A stretch of DNA of 25,243 nucleotides from REBR01 sp033721915 (GTDB taxonomy: Bacteria; Pseudomonadota; Gammaproteobacteria; Pseudomonadales; Oleiphilaceae). The translations under genes and the position numbers were made by a program. The notes below the pieces were generated by a model that did not search any database, was not told where the DNA came from, and saw only the letters and a list, made by a program, of their open reading frames with translations. Positions 23,491-25,243 of this stretch are shown here, one piece after another; the stretch's first letter is position 1; each line of letters opens with the position of its first letter. The DNA is taken from positions 1 through 25,243 of the forward strand of contig JAWWAC010000043.1 of the NCBI GenBank assembly GCA_033721915.1, given 5' to 3'.

Positions 23491-23723
23491 GAAGGGCTCC
23501 GGTGAAACCAGGTGAAGAATAAGGGCATGGAGCAGTCACCAAGATGCTCTTGCGGGCATTCCCCTGTCAAGGTCAGCCAACCACCGGGTGCAGGCTCCCT
23601 GAAACCGGTCCTTCACTGGCCACACCGGTAAATCCCCTCCCGGAACAGGCCTTGCGGAGATCTTGTCCCCCAGCGGGCCCTTACGGGTGTCACCACGGAA
23701 TCCGCAACAGGCGGCCCCCGGGC

Positions 23724-24791
23724 TTAGCCGGCAAACATCGCCTGCATTTTTGCCCGGTCCGGCTGGCGCACCAGGCCCTTCTCCGTGACGATCACATCCA
23801 CCAGCTCCGCCGGGGTGACATCAAACACCGGGTTGTAGGTCACCACCCCTTCCGGTGCAATGGCATGCCCGGCTATTTGGGTGAGCTCCGTGTTTTCCCG
23901 CTCTTCGATCTCAATCTGAGCGCCGCTGCCCGTGGCCATGTCCACGGTGGCGGAGTGGGCCACCACCATGAAGCGCACGCCGTGGTGGCGTGCCAGTATG
24001 GCCAGCCCGTAGGTGCCGATCTTGTTGGCCACGTCACCATTGGCGGTGATGCGGTCGGCGCCGACAATGACCCATTTCACCTCGCCACGGCCCAGTATGG
24101 CGGCGGCGGCACCGTCGGCGTTGAGCACCAGCGGCAGGCCTTCACGCTGAAGCTCCCAGGCGGTCAGACGGCTGCCCTGCAGCCAGGGGCGTGTCTCGTC
24201 GGCGTAGACCCGCGTCAGTGCGCCACGGCGCCACAGGCTGCGGATGGCCCCCAGGGCGGTGCCGTAGCCGCCGCTGGCCAGTGCGCCGGTGTTGCAGTGG
24301 GTGAGCACGGCGAAGGGAGCCTCGCCGGCGGCCATCATCAGGTCGCAGGCGGTTTCCCCCATCTGCCGGTTGGCCTGCTCGTCCTGGCGGTGCATGGCGA
24401 TGGCGGCGGCTTCCAGTGCCGCCAGTGCCTGCAGTGGGTCGTTCTGCCGGGTCAGCAGTGCGCGCAGTGAGTCCATGGACCAGGCCAGGTTCACGGCCGT
24501 GGGCCGGGCGCCGGCCAGGTGGCTGAGGCTCTGGTCCAGCTGCTGCCGCCAGTCACTGGCGGTGGTCACCTGACGGGCGGCCAGCACCGCCCCGTAGGCG
24601 GCGGCAATGGCAATGGCAGGGGCGCCACGCACCGCCATGGCCCGGATGGCGTCGTGCACCTCCGCGGCGCTTTCACAGTGCAGCCAACGCTCTTCCCCGG
24701 GCAGGTAACGCTGATCCAGCAAAGCCAGATGCTGTGGCTTCCAGACCATGGCCTGGACGGGGGACGGGGCTTGGCTTTGCATAGCAGGCAT
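23724..24791 (-). CDS. mtnA: Methylthioribose-1-phosphate isomerase
   Basis: MtnA converts 5-methylthioribose-1-phosphate into 5-methylthioribulose-1-phosphate in the salvage of methylthioadenosine, a by-product of polyamine and homoserine-lactone synthesis. The 356-residue product has the expected length and the catalytic C166 (LTHCNTGALASGGYGTA) and D246 (VGADRITANGDVANKIGTY), with the substrate-binding RGAPAI loop at 55-60 and the VTYNPVFDVTPAELV end. I placed the start at ATG 24789-24791 (MPAMQSQAP) because GGAG lies five bases upstream; the open frame extends 57 codons further into the divergent gene and is rejected. It is divergent from an MTA deaminase gene 100 bases away with overlapping promoters, as in Pseudomonas aeruginosa (PA3169/PA3170), so the two steps of MTA breakdown are probably controlled together. 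Confidence 0.95.
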   Translation of the reverse strand: MPAMQSQAPSPVQAMVWKPQHLALLDQRYLPGEERWLHCESAAEVHDAIRAMAVRGAPAIAIAAAYGAVLAARQVTTASDWRQQLDQSLSHLAGARPTAVNLAWSMDSLRALLTRQNDPLQALAALEAAAIAMHRQDEQANRQMGETACDLMMAAGEAPFAVLTHCNTGALASGGYGTALGAIRSLWRRGALTRVYADETRPWLQGSRLTAWELQREGLPLVLNADGAAAAILGRGEVKWVIVGADRITANGDVANKIGTYGLAILARHHGVRFMVVAHSATVDMATGSGAQIEIEERENTELTQIAGHAIAPEGVVTYNPVFDVTPAELVDVIVTEKGLVRQPDRAKMQAMFAG

Positions 24792-24818
24792 AAAGACTCC
24801 ACGGCTGGGGAAAACAGG

Positions 24819-24847
24819 ATTATAACCCAGTGCCCTGTCCGGTATAC
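24819..24847 (-). promoter_or_regulatory. Predicted mtnA promoter
   Basis: Minus-strand -10 TATAAT (24819-24824) is perfect; the -35 region at 17 bases (GTATAC, 24842-24847) is poor and coincides with the -10 of the opposite promoter. The predicted leader is only about 20 bases. Confidence 0.5.
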
Positions 24848-24848
24848 T
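24820..24848 (+). promoter_or_regulatory. Predicted promoter of the MTA deaminase gene
   Basis: -10 TATACT (24843-24848) with TTATAA (24820-24825) at 17 bases spacing. Each -35 lies on the -10 of the opposing mtnA promoter, so RNA polymerase could bind only one direction at a time. Confidence 0.5.
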
Positions 24849-24891
24849 CCTTTCCCTGAACCCAGTCTTCAAGCCCTGAAAGGATGTGCCC

Positions 24892-25243
24892 ATGAGTGCC
24901 GAGCCGAAAAGCGTGGACCTGATGCTGACTGCCCGCTGGATCATTCCCGTGCAGCCCGCCAACCGGATTCTGGAGGATCACGCACTGGTGGTGCACTCGG
25001 GCCGTATCGAGGCCATTCTGCCCATTGATGAGGCGCATCAGCGCTATGTGCCGAAAGAGCGTCGCAACCTGGACCGCCATGTGCTGATTCCCGGGCTGAT
25101 CAACACCCACGGCCATGCCGCCATGACGCTGCTGCGCGGCTACGCCGAGGACGCGCCCCTGGCGGAATGGCTGACCCAGCACATCTGGCCCCTGGAATCG
25201 CGGCTGGTGAACGAGACCTTCGTCCGCGACGGCACCCGGCTGG
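24892..25243 (+). CDS. 5-methylthioadenosine / S-adenosylhomocysteine deaminase, 5' part
   Basis: The first 117 residues of an amidohydrolase of the TRZ/ATZ group; the gene runs off the right edge (complete members have about 440 residues). It begins MSAEPKSVDLMLTARWIIPV with the small N-terminal beta domain, then the metal-binding HxH motif H73/H75 in INTHGHAAMTLLRGYAED, and WLTQHIWPLES, the pattern of MTA/SAH deaminases. In Pseudomonas aeruginosa the homologue PA3170 deaminates MTA to methylthioinosine, which is then phosphorolysed to methylthioribose-1-phosphate, the MtnA substrate. The divergent mtnA fits this route. The ATG has AAGGA seven bases upstream. Activity on 8-oxoguanine or other nucleosides cannot be excluded from this fragment. 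Confidence 0.88.
   Translation, partial: MSAEPKSVDLMLTARWIIPVQPANRILEDHALVVHSGRIEAILPIDEAHQRYVPKERRNLDRHVLIPGLINTHGHAAMTLLRGYAEDAPLAEWLTQHIWPLESRLVNETFVRDGTRL

Noticed and set aside
1..25243. A new defence, mobile or biosynthetic system.
   Set aside because: Nearly all genes belong to known housekeeping families, and I see no recombinase, repeat array, toxin-antitoxin pair or composition break apart from the AT-rich gap.

Overview
The window is ordinary chromosomal DNA of a GC-rich gammaproteobacterium. The first 119 bases are the 5' end of a 16S rRNA gene on the minus strand, with a classic gammaproteobacterial rrn leader (tandem P1/P2 promoters, boxA, boxC). Every protein family I recognise (PurT, single-chain PurL, MltF, RecX, Prc, MtnA) is normal for this class. 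The 16S start and the gene set suggest something near the Pseudomonadales/Oceanospirillales; I cannot name a genus from sequence alone. I see no insertion sequences, phage genes, tRNAs or CRISPR repeats.

Layout, left to right. (1) 1-472, minus: 16S 5' end and its promoter/leader region. (2) 473-3057, minus: a tight four-gene unit, nudL-type CoA pyrophosphatase, gamma-carbonic anhydrase-like protein, a small DUF1289 Cys-cluster protein and purT. The last three overlap by four bases each, and purT ends inside the upstream region of rrn P1. (3) 3263-3811, plus: a zinc-ribbon Nudix hydrolase divergent from nudL. (4) 3897-4208, minus: a stand-alone NIF3/YqfO-type domain protein. (5) 4209-4710: a 0.5-kb AT-rich non-coding stretch with promoter-like and palindromic sequences. 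(6) 4711-8613, minus: purL. (7) 8879-10462, plus: mltF, divergent from purL and convergent with recX (10481-10975, minus). (8) 11115-13565, plus: a large helical DUF349 protein. (9) 13667-17042, plus: a two-gene beta-oxidation operon (thiolase, then a fused hydratase/dehydrogenase) closed by a strong intrinsic terminator. (10) 17324-20547, plus: the periplasmic protease Prc and a helix-turn-helix protein with charged tails. (11) 20739-22481, plus: a ClC-family chloride protein with CBS domains. (12) 22525-23490, minus: a DUF2248-type zinc metallopeptidase. (13) 23724 to the end: divergent mtnA and the 5' part of an MTA/SAH deaminase gene, both in methylthioadenosine salvage.

Themes: purine synthesis and nucleotide housekeeping on the left (purT, purL, two Nudix enzymes), cell-wall and periplasm turnover (mltF, prc), fatty-acid oxidation in the middle, and MTA salvage on the right. 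The genes do not form one new system. The points most worth a second look are: the ClC protein lacks both the gating and the proton glutamates of the exchangers; the metallopeptidase has lost its first zinc-ribbon cysteines; the AT-rich gap before yqfO; several perfect palindromes in intergenic DNA; and the orphan DUF349 and helix-turn-helix proteins.
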